Assembly: GCA_964553255.1 (NCBI GenBank)
Contig: CAZKJS010000001.1
Span: forward strand, 55,911 to 119,910
Direction of reading: 5' to 3'
Source: JAQUCI01 sp964553255
GTDB taxonomy: Bacteria > Bacillota_I > Bacilli_A > Erysipelotrichales > Erysipelotrichaceae
DNA: 64,000 bases
Each line of letters starts with the position of its first letter. The stretch's first letter is position 1. Positions 1-9,214 of the stretch are shown piece by piece. The notes beneath the pieces were generated by a model. The model did no database searches, was not told the DNA's origin, and saw only the letters and a program-made list of their open reading frames with translations. The translations under genes were made by a program, and so were the position numbers.

Positions 1-491
1 GTTAAAATTGGTGTCTCTACTTCAATAAACCCGTTATCTTCTAAATAGCGACGCATTACTCTGGTTATATGAGCTCTTTCAAACAATTTTTGTTGCATGA
101 TCGGTCTTCTAAGATCTAAATAACGATATTTCAAACGAGTATCTTCTAAAGCGTCCGTATCATCAGCGATGATGATTGGTGTTGTTTCAGCTTTATTTAT
201 GATGGTTATATGTGAAGCCTTGACTTCAATCTCACCAGTCAACAGTTTATCATTCTTATCTTTTCTTTCATTGACAATGCCAGTTACTTCCAAAATGTAT
301 TCATTACGAACATCTTTTATCTGTTGACTCAATGTTTCATCGCATACTATTTGAACAATACCAGTACGATCTCTTAAATCAATAAAAACTAAGGATCCTA
401 AATTTCTTCTTTTTGCGACCCAACCAATCAAAGTAACATTAGTGTTAACATTACTTAATCTTAACTCGCCATTATTATGTGTTCTTTCCAT
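1..491 (-). CDS. aspS: aspartyl-tRNA synthetase, N-terminal part (cut by window edge)
   Basis: Charges tRNA-Asp in the cytoplasm. About 163 N-terminal residues are in the window: the OB-fold anticodon-binding domain (GWVAKRRNLGSLVFIDLRDR near the start) and the beginning of the class II catalytic core (LKYRYLDLRR, then the VETPILT of motif 1). The C-terminal three quarters lie before base 1. The ATG at 491 follows an AGGAG that overlaps the hisS stop codon, so translation is probably coupled to hisS. Both genes would be transcribed from the T-box leader upstream of hisS. Confidence 0.95.
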   Translation of the reverse strand, partial: MERTHNNGELRLSNVNTNVTLIGWVAKRRNLGSLVFIDLRDRTGIVQIVCDETLSQQIKDVRNEYILEVTGIVNERKDKNDKLLTGEIEVKASHITIINKAETTPIIIADDTDALEDTRLKYRYLDLRRPIMQQKLFERAHITRVMRRYLEDNGFIEVETPIL

Positions 492-500
492 GTTTTTCTC

Positions 501-1832
501 CTAATGATGATGTGTACAATCACAATTTTCATGGTCATGTGGTACATCAATATCCTCTTCTTCTATTAACCATGATTCAAGTGTTGCTAATAGATCAAAA
601 TAACTTACTGTAATTTGATCTTTTGTCTTCGTATTTTTAAGTGTGACTTGACTGTTTTTAATCTCATCTTCTCCAAGTATTGCTATCACTTTAGCGTTAG
701 CACGATCAGCAGCTTTAAACTGTGCTTTCATTGAACGTTTTTGATAATCCATATCGGTTGTAAAACCATTTGATCTTGCAATCGTTGCTAAAGCAAGCGC
801 TTCGCTTTGATAACTTGCATCAAGTGGCATTATATATAGATCACACTCATGTGGTTGAGCAACATCGATTCCTTCTGCTTCAAGAGCTACTAATAAACGT
901 TCAATACCCATACCAAACCCAATACCACTCATTTTAGGTCCACCATAGTATTCAACAAGTTTATCATACCTGCCACCACCAAATATCGTAGCTTGTGAAC
1001 CCATGTCTTTATTACAAGAAACCACTTCAAATACTGTATCTGAGTAGTAATCCAAGCCTCTTACCAATTTAGGTTCAATTTGATAGTCAATACCTAATAG
1101 TTTAAGATCATTTAAAACATTCGCAAAATATGTTTTAGCTTGTTCTGATAGGTAATCTGATATCTCAGGAGCACTTAACATAGCAGGATGTTCTTTATCA
1201 ACCTTGCAATCAAGAATACGTAATGGATTTTGTTCATATCGTTTTTGACAATCTGGACACATTGAAGCTAAGTGTTGCTTGAAATGTGTCTTTAAAGCTA
1301 TGCGATATGCACTACGTGATTCATCATCACCAAGGGTATTAACTAATACCTTTAGATCCTGTAAACCTAAAGCACTTAATAAAGAGTACCCTAAGAAAAT
1401 AACTTCAACATCTACTGTTGGGTTTTTCTCACCAATTACCTCAACTCCAAATTGGTAATGAATTCTCATCCGACCTTTCTGTGGTCTTTCATAGCGAAAA
1501 TTTGGGGCAATATAATATAACTTAAGAGGTAGATCCGTTGTATTATATAGCTTGTTTTCAACAAATGCACGGATAATCCCCGCTGTACCTTCTGGTTTTA
1601 GGGTTAATGATCTACCACCATTGTCATCAAATGTGTACATTTCCTTGTTGACCATATCCGAACTATCTTCTTGTCGTTTATAAACTTCTGTATGTTCAAA
1701 TATAGGTGTTCTTATCTCATGATAACGATATAAATAACATATTTCTCTGATCAAGGCTTCTAAATAATGCCACTTTGTTATCTCACTACCATAAACATCA
1801 TCGGTTCCTCTTGGTTTTTGATAATTACTCAT
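501..1832 (-). CDS. hisS: histidyl-tRNA synthetase with a His/Cys-rich C-terminal tail
   Basis: Class II enzyme that charges tRNA-His. Seen: motif 2 (FRYERPQKGR), the histidine-binding RGLDYYSDTVFEV, motif 3 (GFGMGIERLL), and a C-terminal anticodon-binding domain. The 443 residues are slightly longer than the usual 420-430. The excess is an acidic stretch (EEEDID) followed by HDHENCDCTHHH, with five His and two Cys in twelve residues, which looks able to bind a metal ion. The start ATG has AAGGAG upstream. First gene of a hisS-aspS operon behind a T-box. The tail is not a normal part of the family. Confidence 0.96.
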   Translation of the reverse strand: MSNYQKPRGTDDVYGSEITKWHYLEALIREICYLYRYHEIRTPIFEHTEVYKRQEDSSDMVNKEMYTFDDNGGRSLTLKPEGTAGIIRAFVENKLYNTTDLPLKLYYIAPNFRYERPQKGRMRIHYQFGVEVIGEKNPTVDVEVIFLGYSLLSALGLQDLKVLVNTLGDDESRSAYRIALKTHFKQHLASMCPDCQKRYEQNPLRILDCKVDKEHPAMLSAPEISDYLSEQAKTYFANVLNDLKLLGIDYQIEPKLVRGLDYYSDTVFEVVSCNKDMGSQATIFGGGRYDKLVEYYGGPKMSGIGFGMGIERLLVALEAEGIDVAQPHECDLYIMPLDASYQSEALALATIARSNGFTTDMDYQKRSMKAQFKAADRANAKVIAILGEDEIKNSQVTLKNTKTKDQITVSYFDLLATLESWLIEEEDIDVPHDHENCDCTHHH

Positions 1833-1850
1833 ATTTTCTCCTTATAAATT

Positions 1851-2053
1851 AAAAACGCCCATATAAGGACGTTAATACGCGGTACCACCTTAATTCACAT
1901 AAATGTGCGCTTAGTTCCTTAACGCGGATAACGTTTATCCCTACTAATTTCAAGATAACTCCTTCAAAGTGTCAATCATTTGACATCAACCGGAATCTTA
2001 CACCAATCATTCCTCGCTTAGGTTTAAGTCAATAACTTCTTTTTCATCGAATT
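1851..2053 (-). promoter_or_regulatory. T-box leader of hisS-aspS
   Basis: A T-box riboswitch senses uncharged tRNA and lets transcription pass a terminator. On the minus strand I see the Stem I distal arm (GGTGTAAG near 2000), the conserved antiterminator sequence AAGGTGGTACCGCG (1878-1891), and a terminator hairpin ACGTCC/GGGCGT followed by five T (1851-1872). The likely specifier is in TTGACACTTT: GAC (Asp) at 1973-1971 overlaps CAC (His) at 1971-1969. Alignment with the pheS and valS leaders here, in which the specifier is followed by A(C/T)(T/C)T, favours GAC as the register. The class is certain; the codon assignment is inference. Confidence 0.92.
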
Positions 2054-2059
2054 TATTTT

Positions 2060-2088
2060 ATTCTAGCATTGGTGAAAAGATAATTCAA
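2060..2088 (-). promoter_or_regulatory. promoter of the hisS-aspS leader
   Basis: TTGAAT (2088-2083) and TAGAAT (2065-2060) are separated by exactly 17 nt, and the -10 is preceded by TGC, an extended -10. It starts 11 nt after the relA stop and sits just upstream of the T-box. Confidence 0.75.
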
Positions 2089-2098
2089 CAACAACTAT

Positions 2099-4303
2099 TT
2101 ATTGAATTACTCTTTCTACGCGTTGGGTTCCATCAACTTTCTTAAGGTTTGCCATTATATTACGTAAATGATCAGTATTGTTTACTAGTACTCTGATATT
2201 AGTGGAAACGGTGATCTTATCATCGTTTAATTGTGAATTGACACCAATAAGTTGAGCTTTGGTTTGTGATAAAACAGTGATAATATCATTCAACAAGAAA
2301 TTACGATCACTTGATTCAATATAGATTAAAACTTCATACTGACTAACATCATGTTGATAATCCCACTCAACATCAATCAAACGACTTTTTTCTTTCTTAA
2401 CATTAGGACAGTCCACACGATGTACCTTTACACCATGTCCTTTAGTTATAAAACCAACGATATCATCACCGAGTACTGGTGCACAACAGCCAGCTAAAGA
2501 TATCATGATTGAGTCAACACCAGCTACTTTAATTCCAGACTTAGAAATTGCTTTTTTTTGTTCGTTTTTGAAATTGAAGATATTAGTCACATTTAAAGTG
2601 CTCAAAATTGACATCCGTCGTTTTGATATCTTTTCCATGACACTACTTAGTGTAATTGAGCGATTACCTAAAGCAAACATGAAATCATCATATTCTTTGA
2701 TGTTGTATTGACTGTATACTGTCTCAAGTTTTTTATTGGTAAGCCATTCCACATCAATATTGCGTTTATTTAATTCATCTTTAAACATTTGTAGACCCTT
2801 TTCAATAGTTGGTCCACGATTTTCCATTTCTTTCTTAGTGATAAATCCTCTGATCTTATTGCGAGCATGACTTGTCTTAACAAACTTAAGCCAGTCTTCA
2901 CTTGGTCCAACTGATTGTTTACTCGTCTTTAGATTTATCACATCACCTGTCTTTAAAACCGTATTTAAAGGAACTAAAGCACCATTTACTGTAGCTCCAA
3001 TAGTAGAATGTCCTACCTCAGTGTGGATCCGATATGCGAAATCGATTGGCGTAGAACCATTAGGTAAATCAATAACCCGCCCTTTTGGTGACATGACATA
3101 AACATTGGCATCAAAGAAATCCTTTTGTAAGGTATCCATGAATTCTTGATCATCACCATCATTATCACCATCACTAATGCTTACAATATCACGAAATAAT
3201 GATAACTTTTCTTCTATCTCTTTTTGTTCTGTTTCTGCATTATATTTTCCTTCTTTATAAAGCCAATGAGCCGCAACCCCTCGCTCAGCAATATTATCCA
3301 TTTGCTGTGTTCTAATCTGTATTTCAAAGATGTTACCATCTTCATTTACAATAGTAGTATGCAATGATTGATACATGTTTGATTTAGGCATGGCAATATA
3401 GTCTTTTAATCGCCCTGGTATCGGTACAAAATTAGCGTGAATATAACCTAATACCTCATAGCAGCTCAGTACTGAATCTGTAATGATCCTAATGGCTAAA
3501 AGATCCAAGATTTCTTCAAACTGTTTGTGTTTTGTGATCATCTTATTATAAATACTGTATAGATGTTTAGATCTACCAAAAATCTTAAAGTGAATATTTT
3601 GTTCGTCAAGTAACATTTTGATGGCTTCAATCATCTTGTTGACTTGCTCATCTCTTTCCGTTCTTCTTACCTCAACCTGTCGCGCTATTTCATAATATTT
3701 AACCCGATTGATATAATAAAAACTGATATCTTCAAGCTCGTTTTTAATCTCACTCATACCTAAACGATGTGCAATAGGAGCGTATACTTCAAGTGTTTCT
3801 TGAGCAATTTTCTTTTGTTTGTCTTCACTCATAAACTGTAGTGTTCGCATATTATGTAGACGATCACAAAGTTTAATGATAATTACGCGGATGTCCTTAG
3901 CCATCGCAATGAGTATTTTACGATGATTAGCAGCTAGATACTCTTTTTCATCTTTAAACTCGATGTTACCAATTTTAGTCACACCTTCAACTAAACGATA
4001 TATTTCTTCATCAAAATGAGCTATAAACTGTTCTTTGGTAACACCACAATCTTCCACAACATCATGCAATAAACCAGCAGCGATCGTTTTAGGCCCAACA
4101 CGTAATCCAGCCAAAATAAACGCAACATGAACAAGATGATTAACATATGGCTCACCACTTTTACGATATTGTTCCTGGTGCTTTTCTTCCGCAAAAAGAT
4201 AAGCTTTGTTGATCAAAGCCAAATTTTGTTCTAATTTGATGTATTTCTTAATTTCTTTCATTAAGACATCAATGTTAATTTCTATCTTTTTTTGTGCCAC
4301 CAT
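2099..4303 (-). CDS. relA: bifunctional (p)ppGpp synthetase/hydrolase (Rel)
   Basis: Makes and degrades the stringent-response alarmone. Domain order over 734 residues: HD hydrolase (HDVVED near residue 80, LCDRLHNMRTL near 146), synthetase (RLKDYIAMPKSNMYQSLHTT near 300), TGS (VYVMSPKGRVIDLPNGSTP near 400), a conserved-cysteine segment (AGCCAPVLGD) and a C-terminal ACT domain. RxKD in the synthetase domain (RLKD) is the signature of bifunctional Rel enzymes, as opposed to synthetase-only RelA. The HD residues are intact, so both activities are expected. It follows apt in the order recJ-apt-relA that is conserved in Bacillota. A terminator hairpin lies between apt and this gene with no room for a promoter after it. 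Confidence 0.96.
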   Translation of the reverse strand: MVAQKKIEINIDVLMKEIKKYIKLEQNLALINKAYLFAEEKHQEQYRKSGEPYVNHLVHVAFILAGLRVGPKTIAAGLLHDVVEDCGVTKEQFIAHFDEEIYRLVEGVTKIGNIEFKDEKEYLAANHRKILIAMAKDIRVIIIKLCDRLHNMRTLQFMSEDKQKKIAQETLEVYAPIAHRLGMSEIKNELEDISFYYINRVKYYEIARQVEVRRTERDEQVNKMIEAIKMLLDEQNIHFKIFGRSKHLYSIYNKMITKHKQFEEILDLLAIRIITDSVLSCYEVLGYIHANFVPIPGRLKDYIAMPKSNMYQSLHTTIVNEDGNIFEIQIRTQQMDNIAERGVAAHWLYKEGKYNAETEQKEIEEKLSLFRDIVSISDGDNDGDDQEFMDTLQKDFFDANVYVMSPKGRVIDLPNGSTPIDFAYRIHTEVGHSTIGATVNGALVPLNTVLKTGDVINLKTSKQSVGPSEDWLKFVKTSHARNKIRGFITKKEMENRGPTIEKGLQMFKDELNKRNIDVEWLTNKKLETVYSQYNIKEYDDFMFALGNRSITLSSVMEKISKRRMSILSTLNVTNIFNFKNEQKKAISKSGIKVAGVDSIMISLAGCCAPVLGDDIVGFITKGHGVKVHRVDCPNVKKEKSRLIDVEWDYQHDVSQYEVLIYIESSDRNFLLNDIITVLSQTKAQLIGVNSQLNDDKITVSTNIRVLVNNTDHLRNIMANLKKVDGTQRVERVIQ

Positions 4304-4314
4304 TTACTCCTAAT

Positions 4315-4337
4315 AAAAACGAAGAGCTTACTCTTCG
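4315..4337 (-). terminator. hairpin terminator between apt and relA
   Basis: On the minus strand CGAAGAG-TAAG-CTCTTCG is followed by TTTTTATT. The relA Shine-Dalgarno follows within a few bases, so relA must be read through this hairpin or from a promoter upstream of it. Confidence 0.8.
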
Positions 4338-4345
4338 ATTTTACT

Positions 4346-4858
4346 CTAATATGTTGTAATCGTAAAGATATTATAGTTATCTAAGAGATCTCTACCCTTC
4401 AAGTCGGTCAGTTCTACTAAAAAGGCACAACCAACAACTATTCCACCAAGTTCCTCAACTAATTTAATAGTTGCTTCAACCGTTCCACCAGTTGCCAATA
4501 AATCATCAACGATCAATACTCTTTGTCCAGCTTTTATACCATCACGATGAATATGTAACTCATTTGATCCATATTCAAGGTCATAACGATAAGAAACCGT
4601 ATGTCTTGGTAATTTTCCTGGTTTTCTTACTGGAACAAAACCAATTCCTAATGCATACGATACAGGACAACCAAAGATGAATCCTCGTGATTCTGGTCCA
4701 ACGATTAAATCAGCTTTTACATCCTTAGCGTATTGTATCATTTCATCACACGCTGCCTTAAAAACTGGTCCGTTTGCCATTAATGGTGTAATGTCTCTAA
4801 ATAATATCCCTGGCTTTGGAAAGTCTGGTATATCTGCAATGTATTTCTTATAATCCAT
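4346..4858 (-). CDS. apt: adenine phosphoribosyltransferase
   Basis: Salvages adenine with PRPP to give AMP. The 170-residue protein begins MDYKKYIADIPDFPKPGI, the usual Apt N-terminus, and carries the PRPP-binding loop VLIVDDLLATGGT and the substrate segment GPESRGFIFG. An upstream in-frame codon would add 13 unrelated residues; the ATG at 4858 is preferred because GGGAGG lies 7 nt before it and it matches the family start. It sits 48 nt after recJ. A TATAAT just upstream (near 4885) may give it its own promoter. Confidence 0.95.
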   Translation of the reverse strand: MDYKKYIADIPDFPKPGILFRDITPLMANGPVFKAACDEMIQYAKDVKADLIVGPESRGFIFGCPVSYALGIGFVPVRKPGKLPRHTVSYRYDLEYGSNELHIHRDGIKAGQRVLIVDDLLATGGTVEATIKLVEELGGIVVGCAFLVELTDLKGRDLLDNYNIFTITTY

Positions 4859-4906
4859 ATAGTGCCTCCCTAGCAACCAGTATATTATATCAAACATATA
4901 AGTTAA

Positions 4907-6502
4907 TTAAAATAGGACATCTTCAACCTTGAAATTCATTTTATTCTGATTTTTAAAACGATTAATTGATAACTGTCCAATCAATGGCTTTGTTACTAGT
5001 AAGTCATCACTTATTATCGTTTTATTAAAACATATTATCTCCAATATTTGATCATTTATGATTGTTTTAGCTTTGGGATATTTACCCTTTAATAATATAT
5101 GATCATCAATATTGATCGCTTCAAGTAGAAATAATGGTTGTTTGATCCCTGTTCCAAAAGGTCTTAAAAGCATAAGTGATTCAATATTAGCAACCGTTAA
5201 ATCACTAAGATCAAGTTTGATCACTTTTTGCATTATTGTTACATCAATCTTTGTTGTTTCTAAGCTTAAAGATGTGATAAAACTATCTAATTGATCACTA
5301 CCAATACTAAAACCACATGCTTGCTTATGACCCCCAAAGCTGATAAAACGTGCATGATATTGTTTTAGTTCTTCATGAATATCAAAACCATTGATACTGC
5401 GACCACTGAACTTAAAGAGCTCTTTGTTTTTTGTTGCGACTAAAGCAGGTTTTTGATTTTCAATCATAAAACGATTAGCTAAAAGTCCTATCAATCCTTC
5501 ATGATATTCATCACTTATATAAACGTTGTAGTTTGGTAAACTATAAAAATTATGTTCATCTTGACCAACTTTCATGACCATATCTTTTCTATGATCATTT
5601 AGGCTTAAGATCTGTTTAGCTGTATTATAAATCGTTGTTTGATCTTTAAGCATGAGATAATCTACTAGCACATTCACATTTGCCTGATCAGCTAAACGAC
5701 CTAATGTATTAAGGGCTGGAATCAAGTGATATGCGATAACCTCTTCATTAATCATTTGATCATTTTTGATCAATGCGGTAATAGGTAAAAACCCATGTTG
5801 GTTTATTAATGCTAAGCCCTTCTTAACAATATAGCGATTAGCGTCAAACATCTCAACCATATCACCAATTGTAGCAGCCATTGCTAATATCCAATAAAAA
5901 GGTTCATCAAGATCAAATGCTAGTGCTAACTGTAAAACAACCCCCGCACCACATAAATTTTGATAGTCTTTTGGTAATACATCAGGATGAATCAAATACT
6001 CAAAATCATTACTTTCTAAAATATGGTGATCACATACGATAACATCCATTTTAAGATCATGTGCTTTACTGATTGCTTCATCTGCTTTAACACCATTATC
6101 TACAGTGATGATCAATGAATAACCTTTGTGATATGCATCATATGTAGTCTTAACATTTAATCCATATCCTTCACTTAATCGATTGGGAATATAAAAGCCA
6201 CAATCAATATTTAATTTTTTCAGTAATGTCACCATCATGGTCGTGCTACATATTCCATCAGCATCATAATCACCAAAAACAAGCACGCGTTCATTCATTT
6301 GTTTTGCCTTAAGCAATCGTGCTTTAACCTTTTCAATATGTTCATTATTTTTTATTGCTGGTGGAATATGATCTGAAAATATCTGATCAAGTTTTTTTTG
6401 ATCAAATTGATAGAAAGCTAATACTTTTGCCAATAATGGATTTATATCATCATGATAAGCTTCATGAGTATTTTCTAGAATACAATACGCCATATTATTC
6501 AT
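4907..6502 (-). CDS. recJ: single-stranded-DNA exonuclease RecJ
   Basis: 5'-3' ssDNA exonuclease in recombination and mismatch repair. Seen: the DHH-family motif FGDYDADGICST, CDHH near residue 160, and the DHHA1 motif GGHKQACGFS near residue 395. At 531 residues it is short for a Bacillota RecJ (B. subtilis has over 700) and lacks that enzyme's C-terminal extension; it keeps an OB-like tail. The start overlaps the end of the ComN-like gene by 8 nt. M1 and M4 are both possible starts and neither has a strong Shine-Dalgarno. Confidence 0.92.
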   Translation of the reverse strand: MNNMAYCILENTHEAYHDDINPLLAKVLAFYQFDQKKLDQIFSDHIPPAIKNNEHIEKVKARLLKAKQMNERVLVFGDYDADGICSTTMMVTLLKKLNIDCGFYIPNRLSEGYGLNVKTTYDAYHKGYSLIITVDNGVKADEAISKAHDLKMDVIVCDHHILESNDFEYLIHPDVLPKDYQNLCGAGVVLQLALAFDLDEPFYWILAMAATIGDMVEMFDANRYIVKKGLALINQHGFLPITALIKNDQMINEEVIAYHLIPALNTLGRLADQANVNVLVDYLMLKDQTTIYNTAKQILSLNDHRKDMVMKVGQDEHNFYSLPNYNVYISDEYHEGLIGLLANRFMIENQKPALVATKNKELFKFSGRSINGFDIHEELKQYHARFISFGGHKQACGFSIGSDQLDSFITSLSLETTKIDVTIMQKVIKLDLSDLTVANIESLMLLRPFGTGIKQPLFLLEAINIDDHILLKGKYPKAKTIINDQILEIICFNKTIISDDLLVTKPLIGQLSINRFKNQNKMNFKVEDVLF

Positions 6503-6770
6503 TTATCAAATCATCAAAGTCTTCAAGAGAATGATCTTTACTTTCAATGATAGCCTTTTTGCTTAGATAAGCTACAATTCTTTCAGCGTTAATACTCATA
6601 ATATCATTAATAGCGTGATTTAAACTTTGTGGATATTGATCCTTCCAAACACTATCAAAAAGTGTATCAATGATATTTTGATAAGTAATGGTCGCTAATT
6701 GTTCTCTTTTTAACTGATTAAGTCTTAAATAGATTGCCAACTGTAATTGCTTGATGTTTAAGTTCTCCAT
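6495..6770 (-). CDS. small ComN-like post-transcriptional regulator
   Basis: A 91-residue acidic helical protein with no transmembrane segment. The pattern ITYQNIIDTLFDSVWK...NHAINDIMSINAERIVAYLSKKAI resembles the ComN (formerly YrzD) family, whose pattern is roughly vt.edLw.yl..kvWk...lheiVndIlsls..dym.yl..eA. In B. subtilis comN lies close to recJ-apt-relA, the same neighbourhood as here, and ComN affects comE mRNA with DivIVA. Family assignment rests on this pattern plus synteny. The gene starts 1 nt after murD and overlaps recJ, so it is part of the operon. Confidence 0.6.
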   Translation of the reverse strand: MENLNIKQLQLAIYLRLNQLKREQLATITYQNIIDTLFDSVWKDQYPQSLNHAINDIMSINAERIVAYLSKKAIIESKDHSLEDFDDLINE

Positions 6771-6771
6771 C

Positions 6772-8085
6772 TTAAGACCCCTTCTTTTTTAGTTCAAATA
6801 CCAATTGCTTAAAGATTTTTCCTCTTTGTTCGAAATTATCAAACTGATCATAACTTGCACAAGCTGGTGAAAATAATACCGTATCATCTTTAATTGCGAT
6901 ATCATGTGCCTTCATCAAGGCTTCTTTTAAATTCTCTACAATGATCGTATTCTCGTTGAGTTTTGCTAGCTCGTATTTAGTAGCACCGTAAACGATCAAT
7001 TGTTTGATTTTAGATTGGTATGCCTTTAAATCCTCAAATCCGGTATGTTTATCATAACCACCAGCCAAAAGAATTACTGGTTCATTAAAGGATCTTAAAG
7101 CAATGATCGTTGAATCGGTATTAGTAGCTTTTGAATCATTATAATATTTAACACCTTCAATATCACTAACAAATTCAATGCGATGTTCAATCGCTTCAAA
7201 ATTAGCTATTATTTTTTGGATATTTGTTATTTGTATCCCCATTTTATAAGCCATAGTTGCTGCGATCATGGCATTTTGGAGATTATGTTTTCCAATCAAC
7301 TTAAGATCAGTTGCTTTAAATAATGGTTTATTAAACAATAAAACTTGATCGTCTTTTAACATCAGATCCGCATACTGTAGAATACTCATATCAATGATTT
7401 GACAATTGACATCCTGACAATACTTAACAACATTAGGGTCATCAATATTACGAATAAACCAATCATCACCATCTTGATTACGATAAACTAAAGTCTTAGC
7501 TCTATAATAACTTTCAAGACTATCAAAATAGTCTAAGTGATCTGGTGTTAAGTTTGTGATTGCTGATACAAGTGGATGGAAAGAAGGAGCACCTAATAGT
7601 TGAAATGCTGATATCTCAATTGCGATCATTGCCGTTATATCATGATTTTTATAAACCGTTTCACTAAGTGGGGTTCCAATATTACCACTTGCAAAAGCGT
7701 TTTTTTCGCTTTTTAATATTTCATAAAGTAAAGTTGTAGTTGTCGTTTTTCCATTAGTTCCAGTAATAGCTCCATAGGTAAATTCTGGCGCATATCTTAA
7801 TGCGATTTCAATTTCAGTATATATCTGAACATCTAATTCACTAAACTTACTGACAAATTCGTTATGATATGCAATACCGGGGTTTTTTACAACAAACTCC
7901 CAATCTTTAGTTGTCAAGAATTCTGGATGTCCATTATCAAACACGCTAATGCCTAAAGCAATTAACTCATTTTTTTCAATGATAGTTTTACTATCGGTTA
8001 TTGTTACTTGATAGTTGTTTTGCTTTAACAATAAACTTACCCAATAACCACTTCTGGCACAACCAATGACCAATACTTCTTTCAT
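6772..8085 (-). CDS. murD: UDP-N-acetylmuramoylalanine--D-glutamate ligase
   Basis: Adds D-Glu to UDP-MurNAc-L-Ala in cytoplasmic peptidoglycan precursor synthesis. Seen: N-terminal Rossmann-like start (VLVIGCARSGYW), ATP P-loop GTNGKTTTTTLL near residue 110, and the Mur-ligase motif YNDSKATNTDST near 298. At 437 residues it has the normal length. Its ATG overlaps the mraY TGA stop (ATGA), so translation is coupled. Confidence 0.96.
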   Translation of the reverse strand: MKEVLVIGCARSGYWVSLLLKQNNYQVTITDSKTIIEKNELIALGISVFDNGHPEFLTTKDWEFVVKNPGIAYHNEFVSKFSELDVQIYTEIEIALRYAPEFTYGAITGTNGKTTTTTLLYEILKSEKNAFASGNIGTPLSETVYKNHDITAMIAIEISAFQLLGAPSFHPLVSAITNLTPDHLDYFDSLESYYRAKTLVYRNQDGDDWFIRNIDDPNVVKYCQDVNCQIIDMSILQYADLMLKDDQVLLFNKPLFKATDLKLIGKHNLQNAMIAATMAYKMGIQITNIQKIIANFEAIEHRIEFVSDIEGVKYYNDSKATNTDSTIIALRSFNEPVILLAGGYDKHTGFEDLKAYQSKIKQLIVYGATKYELAKLNENTIIVENLKEALMKAHDIAIKDDTVLFSPACASYDQFDNFEQRGKIFKQLVFELKKKGS

Positions 8086-9047
8086 ACATTAACTCCAATC
8101 AAAAGTCCGAAGATCATAAATAAAAAACCTAAGATCCAAAACATTCTTACAACTTTTATCTCACTCATTCCTTGAATCACAAAACTATAATGAATTGGAG
8201 TATAGCGAAACACTTTCTTTTTAAACAACTTAACACTTGTAATTTGAATGATAACACACAATGTTTCATACACAAAAACACCACCAACTATGATAAGAGT
8301 TAACTCTTGCTTTAAAACAAGCGCTAACCCTGCTAACAAGCCTCCTAACGCAAGTGAACCAACATCACCCATAAATACCTTAGCAGGATGCAAATTGTAT
8401 CTAAGATAGCCTAAAAGCGCTCCAATGACACCAATCACAAAGACAGCGATATATGGTTTAGAGGCAATAAAAGCAAACACCACAAACGGAATAAGAGCTA
8501 AGATAGACGTACCTGCTGCTAAACCATCCATACCATCAGTGATATTAACAGCATTAGATGTACCAGTAAACATGAAAAAGACTAATAAAGCATACAACCA
8601 ACCTAAATCAAACGACCAATTTAAAAACCAGATATTGATCGTAGTTACACTATATTCGCGATATATCAGATAGAAGATGATTGATAAAGCCAGCTGCATC
8701 AAGAATTTGTAACTTGCCTTTAACCCAGCATTATCATGTTTGATCACGATTATATAATCATCGATAAATCCAATCAAACCATAACCAAAATAAACCATTA
8801 TAACAAGCATCATCGTAGCATCTTGATAAAAAGAAGGATAAATAAAAATAATGAAGATGATTGGCAAAATGATAAATGCCAATCCACCCATCGTTGGAGT
8901 TCCTTCTTTTTGTTTATAATCAGCTAAAGAATATTCACTTATTGTTTGACTATAACGAATTTTCTTTAGAAAAATAATCAGTTTAGGATAGACAAATAAA
9001 GCAGACAGAAGGCAGCCACCAAACATTATTGCACTTTCAACCGTCAT
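8082..9047 (-). CDS. mraY: phospho-N-acetylmuramoyl-pentapeptide transferase
   Basis: Integral membrane enzyme that makes lipid I from UDP-MurNAc-pentapeptide and undecaprenyl phosphate. About ten hydrophobic segments over 321 residues. Family motifs: GFIDDYIIVIKHDNAGLKA (catalytic Asp pair), NAVNITDGMDGLAAG and FMGDVGSLALGG. The start has AGGAGG 7 nt upstream. Separated from pbp by 167 nt holding an extended -10 promoter. The stop is TGA, evidence for the standard code. Confidence 0.96.
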   Translation of the reverse strand: MTVESAIMFGGCLLSALFVYPKLIIFLKKIRYSQTISEYSLADYKQKEGTPTMGGLAFIILPIIFIIFIYPSFYQDATMMLVIMVYFGYGLIGFIDDYIIVIKHDNAGLKASYKFLMQLALSIIFYLIYREYSVTTINIWFLNWSFDLGWLYALLVFFMFTGTSNAVNITDGMDGLAAGTSILALIPFVVFAFIASKPYIAVFVIGVIGALLGYLRYNLHPAKVFMGDVGSLALGGLLAGLALVLKQELTLIIVGGVFVYETLCVIIQITSVKLFKKKVFRYTPIHYSFVIQGMSEIKVVRMFWILGFLFMIFGLLIGVNV

Positions 9048-9082
9048 AAATACCTCCTGAATAACTTATATAAGCGTATAAC

Positions 9083-9090
9083 ATTATAGC
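9083..9090 (-). promoter_or_regulatory. extended -10 promoter for mraY-murD-comN-recJ
   Basis: TGCTATAAT ends at 9083 on the minus strand, about 36 nt before the mraY ATG. There is no good -35, as expected for an extended -10 promoter. The rest of the gap between pbp and mraY (9091-9214) is A/T-rich with no other signal I can support. Confidence 0.5.
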
Positions 9091-9214
9091 ATTAAAAGAA
9101 CTTTTCGATATATTCAAATTATCAAATCATGCTATTTGATATGTATAATTCTAATATATCATTTTTTTAAGATAACACCATCATTAAAAAAGCTATAAAT
9201 TATTATTTTAATTA

